A stretch of 64,000 nt of DNA from Desulfobulbaceae bacterium UBA2273 (GCA_002347095.1 DDWZ01000023.1:62001-126000); one strand, 5' to 3'; shown: positions 7,166-16,988, counted from the first letter of the stretch. Made by a program: numbers and translations. Notes: generated by a model from the sequence alone, not told the origin.

Positions 7166-9110
7166 GCGATACCCCCCCAGGTATGGCGGCCGGGAAAAGC
7201 AGAACAAAGGATGTTCCCTTTCCTGGCTTGCTTTCACAGGTAATTGACCCCAATAATTTTTGGGTCACAAGATTATATACGATATGCAGCCCTAAACCGC
7301 TCCCCCCTTTTTCCCTGTTTGTCGTAAAAAATGGATCAAAGGCGTGGCTGACCAGATCTTCGGTCATGCCCTTGCCGTCATCGCTGTAGCAAAACCGGAC
7401 ATTGCCTCCCTCCAGCCCTATTTCCACGAGCAGAACGCCGGCCTGATCCCCATCGTAGGCATGGGTCAGCGAGTTGGTGATGAAATTGGTGACGATCTGG
7501 GAAAAGGCCCCGGGATAGCTGTTCAGCTCCAGATCCTCGGAACAGGAGATCTCCAGGCGATGACCGGTGTTCTTTAAAACCGGCCTCAGGCTCAGGCAGA
7601 CCTCGGCCAGGTATTCCTTGACCCGAAATGTCCTGCGCCCCTCCCCGGACTGATCCACCGCCACCTGCTTGAAGCTGCGGATGAGTTCCGCGGCCCGGTG
7701 AAGATTGGAAAAGATCAGACTCGCCGCATCCTGGCAAAGGGCAAGATACCGGTCAAGATCACCGCGTTTCATCCGCCCTTCCCCGTAGAGGGCCACAATC
7801 TCCCTGGTCTTGTTCTCCAGATGCGACGCCGCGGTTACGCCCACCCCCACCGGGGTGTTGATCTCATGGGCAACCCCCGCCACCAGATCCCCCAAGGCCG
7901 CCATCTTCCCGGATTGCACCAACTGCGCCTGGGTCTGTTCCAACTGCCCCAGGGTTTCCCGCAATTCCAGGTTGGCGGCGTCCAGACGGGCGGTACGTTC
8001 CATGACCCGCCGCTCCAGGGTTTCGGTCAGGGCGAGCAGATCGCGTTCAGCCTGCTTGCGCACGGTAATATCTTCAAACACCACAACCGTACCCATGACC
8101 GTTTCGCCTTCCACAAGGGGGGTGCAGACAAACTCCACCGGAAAAACAGCGCCGCCTTTTCTGGCAAAATAGCTTTCCCCCCCGCGATTTTTTCTCCCCT
8201 GGCCATAGGCCGCGCACACCGGGCAATCCTCCCGGCCATGCGGTTCGCCGTCCCAGCGCACATGATGGGGAAAATCGTGCAGATGCTTGCCGATCAATTC
8301 CGCCTCATCATAGCCAAGGATCTGCAATCCCGCCAAGTTGACAAAGGTTATGCGCCCCTCGGTGTCCAGGCCATAGATTCCCTCCCCGGCGGATTTCAGG
8401 ATCAGCTCGTACTCCCGGTGCAGCCTGGCAAACTGCTCTTCCGCGGCGTGACGCACCGCAACCTCTTTCTGTAGCAAGAGATTGGCGTCCTCCAGGTCGG
8501 CGGTCCGTTCGCGCACCCGTTCCTCAAGCCGGTGGTGGGCCGCGGCAAGTTTCTGCTCCGTCTCCAGGCGCAGACCGATCTCTTTTTCCAGGGGAGCAAA
8601 GGCAATACGCCTCAGAGTGAACCACAGGGCAATTCCGGCGATCGCCGTGAGGAAAAACGAGGCAAGCCCCAACTGCCAGTGGAGCTTGCGCAAAAGAGCA
8701 TCCACCTCGCCGGAGGAAGCCACCATCTGCAGGCTCAGCAGCTTCTTGCCCTGAAAGTGCACCTTCTCTTCGACCAGAAAGACTTTTTCCCCTTCGCCCG
8801 GACGGCTGAAAGCAAAAAGATCCCTGCCCTCAGGGTCGATGGCGGCCAGGCGCACCACCTCGGGATGCTCCTCGCCCCAGCGCCGGACGAATCCGTTTAT
8901 CCAATCGTAGTCATACTTGAGGGACGGCTCAAGGAAATTGACCGCCATCAGTTGGAGATCCCGGCGGACTTGTTCTTCCGCCCTGGAAAACAAAAAATTC
9001 CGTTGATGCCGGGCAATGATGATGTCGCCCAGCACCATGAAAAAAAACAAGACGGCCATGAAAGCCATGACCGCCTTGCTGTATCTGCCCTGCTGCGGGC
9101 CTGATTGCAT
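7149..9110 (-). CDS. membrane sensor histidine kinase with PAS domain
   Basis: A 653-residue kinase. Two membrane segments (about 13-32 and LGLASFFLTAIAGIALWF near 145-162) flank a periplasmic sensor of about 110 residues. A coiled coil follows, then a PAS domain (about 235-350) containing DCPVC, a second coiled coil, a HisKA region with VAGVAHEINTPVGVG carrying the phospho-acceptor His, and a HATPase domain (DDGKGM, GGSGLGLHIV). The start at 9110 has GAGGGCGG before it. It overlaps the HD-GYP regulator downstream, suggesting that the signal it detects controls c-di-GMP breakdown. The ligand is unknown. Confidence 0.9.
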   Translation of the reverse strand: MQSGPQQGRYSKAVMAFMAVLFFFMVLGDIIIARHQRNFLFSRAEEQVRRDLQLMAVNFLEPSLKYDYDWINGFVRRWGEEHPEVVRLAAIDPEGRDLFAFSRPGEGEKVFLVEEKVHFQGKKLLSLQMVASSGEVDALLRKLHWQLGLASFFLTAIAGIALWFTLRRIAFAPLEKEIGLRLETEQKLAAAHHRLEERVRERTADLEDANLLLQKEVAVRHAAEEQFARLHREYELILKSAGEGIYGLDTEGRITFVNLAGLQILGYDEAELIGKHLHDFPHHVRWDGEPHGREDCPVCAAYGQGRKNRGGESYFARKGGAVFPVEFVCTPLVEGETVMGTVVVFEDITVRKQAERDLLALTETLERRVMERTARLDAANLELRETLGQLEQTQAQLVQSGKMAALGDLVAGVAHEINTPVGVGVTAASHLENKTREIVALYGEGRMKRGDLDRYLALCQDAASLIFSNLHRAAELIRSFKQVAVDQSGEGRRTFRVKEYLAEVCLSLRPVLKNTGHRLEISCSEDLELNSYPGAFSQIVTNFITNSLTHAYDGDQAGVLLVEIGLEGGNVRFCYSDDGKGMTEDLVSHAFDPFFTTNREKGGSGLGLHIVYNLVTQKLLGSITCESKPGKGTSFVLLFPAAIPGGVSHGGVT

Positions 9111-9133
9111 GTAACCGCCCTCTTTTTCGTTCG

Positions 9134-11317
9134 TCAACAGGAGGAATACCCGCAACTCACGCACTGGTTGCAGCCGCCGCTGCGCCGCAGGCTGATCTTG
9201 CCGCAGGCCGGGCAAGAGGCATAGGAGGACGGCTCGGCATAGGGTTCGGGATCCTGCTCCACCTCGCCTTCGCCGCTCTTGTCAAGCACCTTGGCCAAGG
9301 CGGCGGGGATTGAATAGACCCTGCCCAGCGAGGCGCTGATCCAGGCGCCGTCCGAGGAGATATCCTCCAGGGTCCGGGCGATCTTGCCCACCAGCCGGTA
9401 ATCGTGCTGGAGCGCCACGGAAATGACCCGCCCCAGGGCCTCGCTCATCCCGTGCAGGGTCGAGCCGGACTTGGTGGTGTTGAGGAACACCTCGCGCACA
9501 TGCCCCTGGCCGCCCTTGTTGGCCGTGATGTACAGCGGGGCAGGCCCACGGAACTTGTAGGTGGAGCCGCTGCGCACGTCCATGTCGCAAAATTCGCAGG
9601 TCGCCTCAACCTTGCCGCCGTGGTCGCTCAACACCCCTTCCATGGAAGAATCGCGGAACATGGTGATGCCCTTGAGATTGCTCTTCCGGGCGTATTGAAG
9701 GATCTTTTTGATATCAGCCACCGTGGTGTCGGCGGGCAGGTTGATGGTCTTGGAAACCGCGGTATGGTTGAAGGCCTGGCACGCCTCAAGAATCCGGATC
9801 TGCTGGTACGGCTCGATCTTGTGCGCGGTCTGCTCGGCCACCCACTCCAGCTTCTCTTCCTCGTACTGGTAAAACTCCAGGGGCACCAGGATGAACTCCT
9901 TCCAGGAATCATCCACATCCTTGACCTTGCGGCGCTGGATCATGGAGAAATAGGGCTCCACCCCGGTGCAGGCCACCCGCATCAACTGGGAGATGGACCC
10001 GGTGGGGGCCTGGGAGGTGGTCACCGAATTGTACAGACCGCCGAGCTTGCGCAGGGTGGAGAAGATCTCGCTGGTCCGTTTGCGCCACTGAGCCTTGTTG
10101 GGCATGTCCGATTCGATGAAGGCAATGGCCTCGCTGTCGATCTTGTCGACATAGGGCATGTTCCATTCCTGGGGGGTGAGCTTTTTCTGCTTGCCTTCCT
10201 TTTTGATGAAATCGGCATAATCAAGACTGCCCTGCATGGAGCCCAGCATCAGAACCAACTGGGTCGCCTTGGCAAAAAGCGGGGCCTCGTGCTCATCGGC
10301 ATAGGAAACGCCGAAATGGTTCATGGCGTGGTGCAACCCGGTAAAACCTATGCCGATGGGCCTGAACTTGAGGGTATTGGCCTTGATCCGCTCAATGGGG
10401 GGGAAGCCGCCCAGATCGAGGATCTCGTTGCCGGCGATGGCCGCAAGCCTGGCCGCCTCGAACACCCCGTCAAAAAACTTGCCCTTGTCCTCCTGGAGAC
10501 ACTTGGACAGGCAGACGGTGAGCAGGTTGCAGGCAGTATCCTTGGTGGAAAGATATTCTCCGCAGGGATTGGAGAAGATCGGATTGTATTTGGCTGGCAC
10601 CGGGGTGTTGGCCAGGCTTTTCTGGGTGAAGAGCAGGCCCGGGTCACCGGATTTCCAGATGTACTCGGCCACCAGATTGGTAAGCTCCTCATCGTCCCAG
10701 AACTTCTCGTCGGTCACGTTAAGCGAGATGTTGCAGCCGGTGTAGCGGCCGGGATTATCCCCCTTGAAGGAGATGAACTCCTTGACGTCCTTGATATCCC
10801 AGTCCGCCTGGATCATCAGGGCGCCCCGCCGCTTGCCGCCCTGGCTGATGCGCTCGGAAAGATGGGAAAACCCCTTGGCAAAGGAAACCGGGCCGGAGGC
10901 AAGGCCCTGGCCGTTGTCCACTATGGTGCCCTTGGGCCGGATCTTGGTCACGTCGATGCCGCCGCCGCCCGCATGCTGGAAGATGCTGACCAGATCGCGC
11001 TCCATGTCGAAGATCGCGTCGGTGGAGTCTTCCACGTCGCCCAGGGGATAGCAGGAATAATACCCGGCCCGCCGGGTATAGGGGTTGCCGCCGTTCATCA
11101 GAAAAGGGGTGGCAGTAATGATGGTGCCGTGGATCAGGGCCTTGGCGACCGCAGGATGCTTGAACTGCTTGCTGACGCGCAACAGCACCTGGGTCATGTC
11201 CTTTTCCATGGGCACCCCGGTTTTATTGTTGCGGATAGCATACCTGGCCTGCACAAGATACTCTTCAAAACGCTCCCATTCCTTCAGCGCTTCATCAAAA
11301 CTGATCGGTAAATCCAT
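9134..11317 (-). CDS. nrdJ: adenosylcobalamin-dependent (class II) ribonucleoside-diphosphate reductase
   Basis: A 727-residue reductase making deoxyribonucleotides from ribonucleotides, with the radical generated from B12. The NPCGE motif (250-254, thiyl-radical Cys252), the TGCNISLN segment (Cys185), the NSVTTSQAPTGSIS loop and the closing PTGSIS-type phosphate site are all present. The C-terminus has CPACG and CNQCVSCGYSSC, a Cys-rich tail typical of the NrdJ subfamily that relays reducing equivalents. There is no ATP cone at the N-terminus. The gene has its own promoter region with tandem NrdR-box-like sites. Upstream and divergent signals are absent; it stands alone. Confidence 0.95.
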   Translation of the reverse strand: MDLPISFDEALKEWERFEEYLVQARYAIRNNKTGVPMEKDMTQVLLRVSKQFKHPAVAKALIHGTIITATPFLMNGGNPYTRRAGYYSCYPLGDVEDSTDAIFDMERDLVSIFQHAGGGGIDVTKIRPKGTIVDNGQGLASGPVSFAKGFSHLSERISQGGKRRGALMIQADWDIKDVKEFISFKGDNPGRYTGCNISLNVTDEKFWDDEELTNLVAEYIWKSGDPGLLFTQKSLANTPVPAKYNPIFSNPCGEYLSTKDTACNLLTVCLSKCLQEDKGKFFDGVFEAARLAAIAGNEILDLGGFPPIERIKANTLKFRPIGIGFTGLHHAMNHFGVSYADEHEAPLFAKATQLVLMLGSMQGSLDYADFIKKEGKQKKLTPQEWNMPYVDKIDSEAIAFIESDMPNKAQWRKRTSEIFSTLRKLGGLYNSVTTSQAPTGSISQLMRVACTGVEPYFSMIQRRKVKDVDDSWKEFILVPLEFYQYEEEKLEWVAEQTAHKIEPYQQIRILEACQAFNHTAVSKTINLPADTTVADIKKILQYARKSNLKGITMFRDSSMEGVLSDHGGKVEATCEFCDMDVRSGSTYKFRGPAPLYITANKGGQGHVREVFLNTTKSGSTLHGMSEALGRVISVALQHDYRLVGKIARTLEDISSDGAWISASLGRVYSIPAALAKVLDKSGEGEVEQDPEPYAEPSSYASCPACGKISLRRSGGCNQCVSCGYSSC

Positions 11318-11358
11318 CGGGCACCCCTTGGGTAAATGTCATGATTGTAACGGAAATA

Positions 11359-11407
11359 AAACACGATATGGCGCATCGCTCGCATGCGCCACCACAATAT
11401 ATGGTAC
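11359..11407 (-). promoter_or_regulatory. tandem NrdR-box-like operator upstream of nrdJ
   Basis: Two similar sites lie 42 and 75 bases before the nrdJ start: core CAATATATGG (11395-11404) and core CACGATATGG (11362-11371), 33 bases apart, about three helical turns. The NrdR box consensus is acaCwAtATaTwGtgt in two copies an integral number of turns apart. The first core matches at nine of ten positions, the second at seven. Between them is an inverted repeat GGCGCA/TGCGCC (11370-11390). NrdR is the ATP/dATP-sensing repressor of ribonucleotide reductase genes. The assignment is by eye. Confidence 0.65.
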
Positions 11408-11526
11408 ATCATACCCAAAGAGAGGCGTGGGAGGAAGTATTTTTTACGAGAAAAAAAGGGAAGGATATCCCGGCATTGCCACCCATCCCTGGGAAAAGGC
11501 CGACGGCAGAAGGAAACTGCGGATCG

Positions 11527-13584
11527 CTACAGGCGCTTAGACTGAAAAAGGGGCAGTTGAACAATAAAAATCGAGCCCTCGCCGGGTCTGCTTTTGGCGA
11601 TAATCCTTCCGCCGTGCCGGGCGACGATTTTTTCGCAGGTTGCCAAGCCGATCCCGGTCCCGTCGTACTCATGGCGGCCGTGCAGCCGGACAAAGGGCTG
11701 AAAAATCCGCTCCGCATGCTTTTCCTCAAAGCCGATGCCGTTATCCTGCACCGTTATTTCATAGATTTTGCCCGGCAGCATTCTGCCTTTTACCTCGACC
11801 AGGGGAGGAATGCTTTTCTGCCGGTATTTCAAGGCGTTGGCAATGAGATTCTGGAAAAGCTGCCGGAGCTGGGTCCTGTCTCCCTCAATGGCCGCAAAGG
11901 TTCCCAGGCCGATGGTTCCCCCCATTTGCCGGGTTTTCTCCTCAAAATCATCCATCACCTCCCGCAGGAGATCATCCAGGTCAACCGCTCCGAAAGGGTG
12001 ATCGCAGTTGCGCACCTTGGAAAGTTGCAGGATATTGTCCATCAGCTCCTGCAACTGGTGTCCGGCCTTGAGAATGCGCCCGAGAAATTCACCGGCCTTG
12101 CCGTCGAATTTCTCGGGCCATTTGGCCAGCAGCCGCTCGGCAAAGGAGACGATCAGCAGGAGCGGCTCTTTCATATCGTGGGAAGCCACATGGGCGAACT
12201 GCTCCAGTTCGGCGTTGGAGTGTCGGAGGCGCGTCGCCACCCGTTCCAGCTCCTGCTGCGCCTGCTGGCGCTCGGCCACCTCCAGCAGCAGTTGCCGGTT
12301 CACCGTCTCGGCCTCCTGGGTCCTCTCGTCCACCATCTCCTCCAGCCAGACCCGGTACTCCTTGAGCTCATCCTCCATCTTGCGCAGCTTGGTGACATCG
12401 GAGAAAACTCCGGTGGCATAGCCGCCAACAGCCTGGGCCCGGTCATGCACCCAGAGCCATTTCCCTTTTTTATGACGCAACCGGTAATGGAGATTAAAAT
12501 CCCGCTCCTTGCTAAAGAGCAGGCCATACCGCTTGCGGACCTCGTCAACATCCTCGGGATGAACGTGGCTGAATCTGCTCTGCCCGAGCAGATCCTCCGG
12601 CTCGTACCCGCAGATCCGTTTCACCTTGGGGCTGACATAGACCAGCCCCCCCTCTGCATCCGCTCGCCAGGCAACATCGGGAATATTCTCAACCAGGGTC
12701 CGGAACTGTTCCTCGCTTGCCTGAAGGGCCAGCTCAATCCGCCGCTGCTCGGTGATATCCTGCAGCACCACAATACCGCCGGAATCTTCCCCGTTCACAA
12801 ACCCCAGGGAGGTACCGCTCATCAGCACCGTCCGGGTTTCCCCGGCAACCGGAATAGCAATCTCGATACTGGAAAAGGAACCCTGTTCGGACAGCACCTT
12901 TTCCAGCAAACAGGCCTCGCAGACCGCATGCCCCAAGACCACATCGCAGGATTTGCCGATCAGCGTTTCCCCGCGCACCTTGAAAAAATCCTCAAAGGCG
13001 TCATTGACATCCACCAGGCAACGCTCCCGATCCACGATAAAAGCCGGCTCGGCCATCCGCGAAAACACCGCGGCATAACGCCTTTTTTCGTTGAGAATAT
13101 ACTGCCGCGCCTTGCGAAGCCTGTGCAGGACAGAACCACTTTCCTCCTTCACCCACTGACTGACGGCAGCGGCTTCCATCCGGTCGAAAAAAAGTGCGCA
13201 TCCGGCTCGAACCTGCTCGCGGTTCCCCTCTGACAAGCAGAGGAAAAAAACCTGGCGGGCGCATTTTAGCAGAGAGAAAAAAATGGTGAACGGCAGGCCA
13301 AGCGGCCTGAAGGTGCGCACGGCCTCAAGGCCGGCTGCGGCAGGGAGGTCGCGAGCGCGACCGGCTGGTTGGGGCGGAATGCGTGTATCTGCCGCGGGAT
13401 ATGCGGCAAGAAAAGTGGCAAGATCTTCGGCAAGGCAGACGAGATACAGTTCCCAAGACTTTTCCTGTTGCGCAAGATGCCGGGCATAACCGGATTCCTC
13501 GGCCAAGGCGGCAAAGGCCGCATACACGCCCGGCCCATCAGAGCGTAAAGGAAAAAACCTCTCCTCTCCAGGGTCATTAGCCAT
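11527..13584 (-). CDS. cytoplasmic PAS-PAS sensor histidine kinase
   Basis: A 685-residue kinase with no clear membrane segment. The first ~150 residues form an unassigned domain (rich in Leu/Ala, with LPFTIFFSLLKCARQVFF), followed by a PAS domain (about 165-285, containing CEACLL), a second PAS/PAC domain (about 290-410, with HPEDVDEVRKRY and a WVHDRA strand), a coiled coil, a HisKA region with ASHDMKEPLLL, and HATPase motifs (QDNGIGF, GTGIGLATCEKI). This domain layout resembles phytochrome-like and NreB-like signalling kinases. The start overlaps the der stop by eight bases, so it is translated as the last gene of the envelope block. No response regulator is adjacent. Confidence 0.85.
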   Translation of the reverse strand: MANDPGEERFFPLRSDGPGVYAAFAALAEESGYARHLAQQEKSWELYLVCLAEDLATFLAAYPAADTRIPPQPAGRARDLPAAAGLEAVRTFRPLGLPFTIFFSLLKCARQVFFLCLSEGNREQVRAGCALFFDRMEAAAVSQWVKEESGSVLHRLRKARQYILNEKRRYAAVFSRMAEPAFIVDRERCLVDVNDAFEDFFKVRGETLIGKSCDVVLGHAVCEACLLEKVLSEQGSFSSIEIAIPVAGETRTVLMSGTSLGFVNGEDSGGIVVLQDITEQRRIELALQASEEQFRTLVENIPDVAWRADAEGGLVYVSPKVKRICGYEPEDLLGQSRFSHVHPEDVDEVRKRYGLLFSKERDFNLHYRLRHKKGKWLWVHDRAQAVGGYATGVFSDVTKLRKMEDELKEYRVWLEEMVDERTQEAETVNRQLLLEVAERQQAQQELERVATRLRHSNAELEQFAHVASHDMKEPLLLIVSFAERLLAKWPEKFDGKAGEFLGRILKAGHQLQELMDNILQLSKVRNCDHPFGAVDLDDLLREVMDDFEEKTRQMGGTIGLGTFAAIEGDRTQLRQLFQNLIANALKYRQKSIPPLVEVKGRMLPGKIYEITVQDNGIGFEEKHAERIFQPFVRLHGRHEYDGTGIGLATCEKIVARHGGRIIAKSRPGEGSIFIVQLPLFQSKRL

Positions 13585-14917
13585 ATTCTTTGCGTTGCCG
13601 TTCCTTCAGGATAATCTTGATGGGGATGGCGTCCAACTTGAGCCCGGCCCTGAACTGGTTGAGCAGATAGCGGAGGTAGGAGAAATGCACCCCCTTGGGA
13701 TAGTTGGCAAAAACGATAAAGGTGGGGGGCTTGGTGGAAATCTGGGTCGTGTAGTAGAGCTTGAGACGCCTCCCCTTGTGCATGGGCGGATTATGCCCCT
13801 CCAGCGCATCCTGCAGAATCCGGTTGATCTTGCCGGTTGAAAAGGAGCCGCAATACTGTTTGTAGATCTTCGCCACCGTGGGCAGCAACTGCTTCACCCC
13901 TGCGCCGGTAAGGGCGGAGATCTTGAGCACCGGGGCATATTCGACAAAGCTCGTGGCCCGGGCAATCTCCTCCATCAACTGTTTCTGCCGCTTCGCATCG
14001 CCGTGGAGCAGATCCCATTTGTTCACCAGGATCATACAGGCCCTGCCCCGTTCAAAGGCATAGCCCAGCACCTTGGTGTCCTGTTCGGTGATTCCCTCCC
14101 CCGCATCTATGAGGATCAGTACTATATCGCAGCGTTCCAAGGCGCCCAGGGCCTGGAGCACGCTGAACTTCTCAAGCTTCTCCTGCACCTTGCCCTTGCG
14201 CCGGATCCCCGCCGTATCGATGAGCAGATACGGCTGCTTGCCAACCGTGAGCAGGGTGTCCACCGAATCCCTGGTGGTTCCCGGGATATCCGAGACCACC
14301 ATGCGCTCTTCGCCCAGCAGCCGGTTGATCAGGGAAGACTTGCCCACATTGGGCCGCCCCAGGCAGGCCAGACTGATGGTTTCCGGCGGGATGTCCTCGG
14401 ATTCGGGAAAAACCGGCAGGGTCTCGAGCAGGGCCTCAAAAAACGGCTTGACCCCATAGCCGTGCGCCGCGGAAACAGGCCAGAGCCTGTCCACCCCCAG
14501 CTCATAAAATTGGGGAATGAGCTTCTGCTCAAGCTCCGGACTGTCCACCTTGTTGACCAAAAAATGCACCGGTTTTTCCGTGCGCCGGAGGTAATCCGCC
14601 ACCTCGTAGTCTTCCGGCAGCACCCCCTCCTTGCCGTCCAGCAGGAAGAGGATCACATCCGCCTCCCGCATGGCCTGCATGGTCTGTTCGCGGATCAAAC
14701 CGGCCATCATCTCCCGGCCATCGCCCTCGATGCCGCCGGTGTCGACCAGGATAAAAGTCCGCTCCTCCATGGTCACCTGCTCATAATGGCGGTCACGGGT
14801 CACGCCGGGGGTGGGGTCGACAATGGCTTTGCGGCTCTTGGCGAACCGGTTGAAAAGGCTCGATTTGCCGACATTGGGCCGGCCGACCAGGGCAACTATG
14901 GGATATCGGGTTTGCAT
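13577..14917 (-). CDS. der: ribosome-assembly GTPase Der (EngA)
   Basis: A 446-residue tandem GTPase. Two G domains each start with GRPNVGKSS (about residues 12-20 and 187-195), with PGVTRD/PGTTRD switch I, DTGG/DTAG and NKVD/NKWD motifs, followed by the KH-like C-terminal domain (LKLYYTTQISTKPPTFIVF). Der acts in late 50S subunit assembly and is essential in most bacteria. It is downstream of amgK with an 84-base gap and overlaps the following kinase by eight bases. Length and motifs are canonical. Confidence 0.97.
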   Translation of the reverse strand: MQTRYPIVALVGRPNVGKSSLFNRFAKSRKAIVDPTPGVTRDRHYEQVTMEERTFILVDTGGIEGDGREMMAGLIREQTMQAMREADVILFLLDGKEGVLPEDYEVADYLRRTEKPVHFLVNKVDSPELEQKLIPQFYELGVDRLWPVSAAHGYGVKPFFEALLETLPVFPESEDIPPETISLACLGRPNVGKSSLINRLLGEERMVVSDIPGTTRDSVDTLLTVGKQPYLLIDTAGIRRKGKVQEKLEKFSVLQALGALERCDIVLILIDAGEGITEQDTKVLGYAFERGRACMILVNKWDLLHGDAKRQKQLMEEIARATSFVEYAPVLKISALTGAGVKQLLPTVAKIYKQYCGSFSTGKINRILQDALEGHNPPMHKGRRLKLYYTTQISTKPPTFIVFANYPKGVHFSYLRYLLNQFRAGLKLDAIPIKIILKERQRKEYG

Positions 14918-15001
14918 GGGAGTTATGGGTTCCGTGTTGTTTTAAGAAACCGCGAGAAAATACCCGCGCCGCAAGCTGTGCTGCCGCATGCGACGCTATT
15001 T

Positions 15002-16039
15002 TCAAACGACGGCTTCCAGAAGAGTTCGCGCCTGTTCCACCACAGCGCGCAGAGAGGGAAAATCCCGCCCCTGCGGCGCAGCCAGGTGCTCGTAAAGGGT
15101 GGCGGCGGCGGGGGTGATGAACTGTCGGAAAAAATCTTTCCCCCTATTCTTGGAAAGAAAGGCAAAAGCTCCCAAAATCTGCAGGTTGCGCTGCAGGGTC
15201 ATGTAGTAATATCCCTCAATGAATCGCCCCCGGTCAAGGGGAATATGAGCGGCGAGCGCATCCAGGTAGAAGCAGAGAAGGGCCTGTTGCCGGGGCGGGG
15301 ACAAACCGGCATAGGGATCGATGAGCAGGGAGGCGAGATCATACCCCAACGGCCCCAGTCTGGCACCCTGAAAATCAATAATTCTGACTTTTCCCTCGCA
15401 GATCATGAGGTTGCGCGATTGAAAATCGCGGTGCAGGATGAAATCGGCGGGCTCCTGCATGGCCCGCTCCGCCAGAAAGACAAACTCCTGATCAAGCCCT
15501 TGGGGCAAGTCGCTCATCCCCAAAAAATCCTCACACAGGGCCTTCCGGAAATAGCCGGATTCCCTGGTCAGCATGAGTGCGCGGTCATAACGGGGGGTGT
15601 CCCAGCACCATTCCGGCTGAAACCCTCGGCGCGTCTCGGTCTGCAAATGAGCCAGGGCGGCAAGGGCCTGGTGGTAATAGGCCTCCGCCTCCTCCCCCTC
15701 CGCACCATGCCGGAGGAGCAGATCATGAAGCTTGGTGTCGCCGAGATCCTCGCAGAGAATAAGACCGCACTCCTCGGCAAAGCCGTAGATCCGAGGAACC
15801 GGCACCCCATGGGTGAAAAAATGACAGCCTATTGCATGGGCGGCCCGCGCCTCGGCCATGCCCTGGGCTTGGCCGGCGCTGGGCAACACCGCCAGCAGGG
15901 AAAAATCGCCCACGGCAAACCGGTAGAACTGCCGGTCGGAGCCATCTCCGGCCATCCTGTCCGCCGCCTGCATCTCCTGGGGGAAACCCTGCGCGGCCAA
16001 CAACCTGCCCAGGGCCAATCTGTGCTGATCCGTTAACAC
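15002..16039 (-). CDS. aminoglycoside phosphotransferase-fold sugar kinase, AmgK-like
   Basis: A 345-residue kinase of the APH/choline kinase fold. It has the N-lobe with AGDGSDRQFYRF, the catalytic HRDFQSRNLM loop near residue 205 and the metal-binding IDFQGARLGPLGYDLASL segment. AmgK phosphorylates the anomeric carbon of MurNAc/GlcNAc in peptidoglycan recycling. The gene follows the nucleotidyltransferase gene by one base, which is the murU-amgK arrangement of Pseudomonas-type recycling pathways. Substrate specificity is inferred from this pairing; other sugar-1-kinases share the fold. Confidence 0.8.
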   Translation of the reverse strand: MLTDQHRLALGRLLAAQGFPQEMQAADRMAGDGSDRQFYRFAVGDFSLLAVLPSAGQAQGMAEARAAHAIGCHFFTHGVPVPRIYGFAEECGLILCEDLGDTKLHDLLLRHGAEGEEAEAYYHQALAALAHLQTETRRGFQPEWCWDTPRYDRALMLTRESGYFRKALCEDFLGMSDLPQGLDQEFVFLAERAMQEPADFILHRDFQSRNLMICEGKVRIIDFQGARLGPLGYDLASLLIDPYAGLSPPRQQALLCFYLDALAAHIPLDRGRFIEGYYYMTLQRNLQILGAFAFLSKNRGKDFFRQFITPAAATLYEHLAAPQGRDFPSLRAVVEQARTLLEAVV

Positions 16040-16040
16040 C

Positions 16041-16940
16041 TTAATTCCCCCCAGTAATGATACTGTCGGTCACGATGGCGCCGGGGGCAACCCTGGCCCC
16101 ATCCCAGACAACAACCCGCGTCAGGCTCGCGCCCTCGCCGATGGTGGCCCCGTGCCCGACGGCGACCCAGTCGTGAAACGAGACCCCGGAGCCGAGCACC
16201 GCATCTTTTGCGAGATAGAAAGGAGAGGCACCGCGCTCCGGGAAAAATCCGTGCATCCGCCCCTTGAGCACAATATCCTCGTGGAGCTGCAGATAATCCG
16301 CCGGGGTGCCCATATCGGTCCAGAAATGGCCGGAAACGGCCAGGGCCTGGATTGTGCCGCCGCGTTTCAGCAAGTCGGCATAGCAGTCGATGATGTTGTA
16401 GAAAACGCCCTCGGGGATCAGGGAGAGAACCGCCGGGTTGATGACCTGCACCCCGGTGAAGGCCAACAGGCGTTCGCCCTCTCCGACCGGACCGGAAAAG
16501 CCCACGACCCTGCCCGCGTCATTCACCCGGACATTATTGAAACGCGGGCAATCGTGCAGCACCATGGTCGCGTCCGCGCCGGAGGCGCAATGGCTCGCAT
16601 GGACCGAAGCCAGGTCAAGATCATGGACAATATCGCCATTGACCGCCAGAAAGGGATCCGCGCCGAAATGGCTTTGCGCCAGACGCAGGCCGCCCCCGGT
16701 TCCCAGCTCCAGCTCTTCCAACTGGACATGAACATCCCTCTGCCCCTGGAGCATGGACCTAATTTGCTCCCGAAGGTGATGGGCATTGACCACGACCCCC
16801 TCAACCCCGCTCCGGCGGAGCTGCGTCAGGGTATGGGTCAGAAGGGGGGTATCGAGCACCGGAAAGAGCGGTTTGGGACGTTTCAGGGTATAGGGCCGCA
16901 GACGTGTCCCAAATCCTGCAGCCAGAACCATGGCTTTCAT
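16041..16940 (-). CDS. sugar-1-phosphate nucleotidyltransferase, MurU-like
   Basis: A 299-residue protein starting MKAMVLAAGFGTRLRPYT, the nucleotide-binding signature of sugar nucleotidyltransferases, with KPLFPV, LGTGGGL and NGDIVHDLD (metal-binding Asp). After residue ~230 there is a short left-handed beta-helix-like tail (DWVAVGHGATIGEG). MurU makes UDP-MurNAc from MurNAc-1-phosphate. The start at 16940 was preferred over an upstream in-frame one because homology begins there. It is one base from the AmgK-like kinase, so the pair probably activates a recycled amino sugar. A GlmU- or RmlA-like activity is the alternative. Confidence 0.8.
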   Translation of the reverse strand: MKAMVLAAGFGTRLRPYTLKRPKPLFPVLDTPLLTHTLTQLRRSGVEGVVVNAHHLREQIRSMLQGQRDVHVQLEELELGTGGGLRLAQSHFGADPFLAVNGDIVHDLDLASVHASHCASGADATMVLHDCPRFNNVRVNDAGRVVGFSGPVGEGERLLAFTGVQVINPAVLSLIPEGVFYNIIDCYADLLKRGGTIQALAVSGHFWTDMGTPADYLQLHEDIVLKGRMHGFFPERGASPFYLAKDAVLGSGVSFHDWVAVGHGATIGEGASLTRVVVWDGARVAPGAIVTDSIITGGN

Positions 16941-16988
16941 GAGATGTTCATCCTGATGAGTGATGATCGACAACGAGAAACAGCGAAA

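Noticed and set aside
11318..11526. Cobalamin riboswitch before the B12-dependent RNR gene
   Set aside because: No B12-box-like sequence or extended paired structure is seen in the 209 bases; tandem NrdR-like boxes explain the region better.
14003..16036. 677-codon plus-strand frame opposite der and the AmgK-like gene
   Set aside because: Antisense to two clear genes; a by-product of high GC content.
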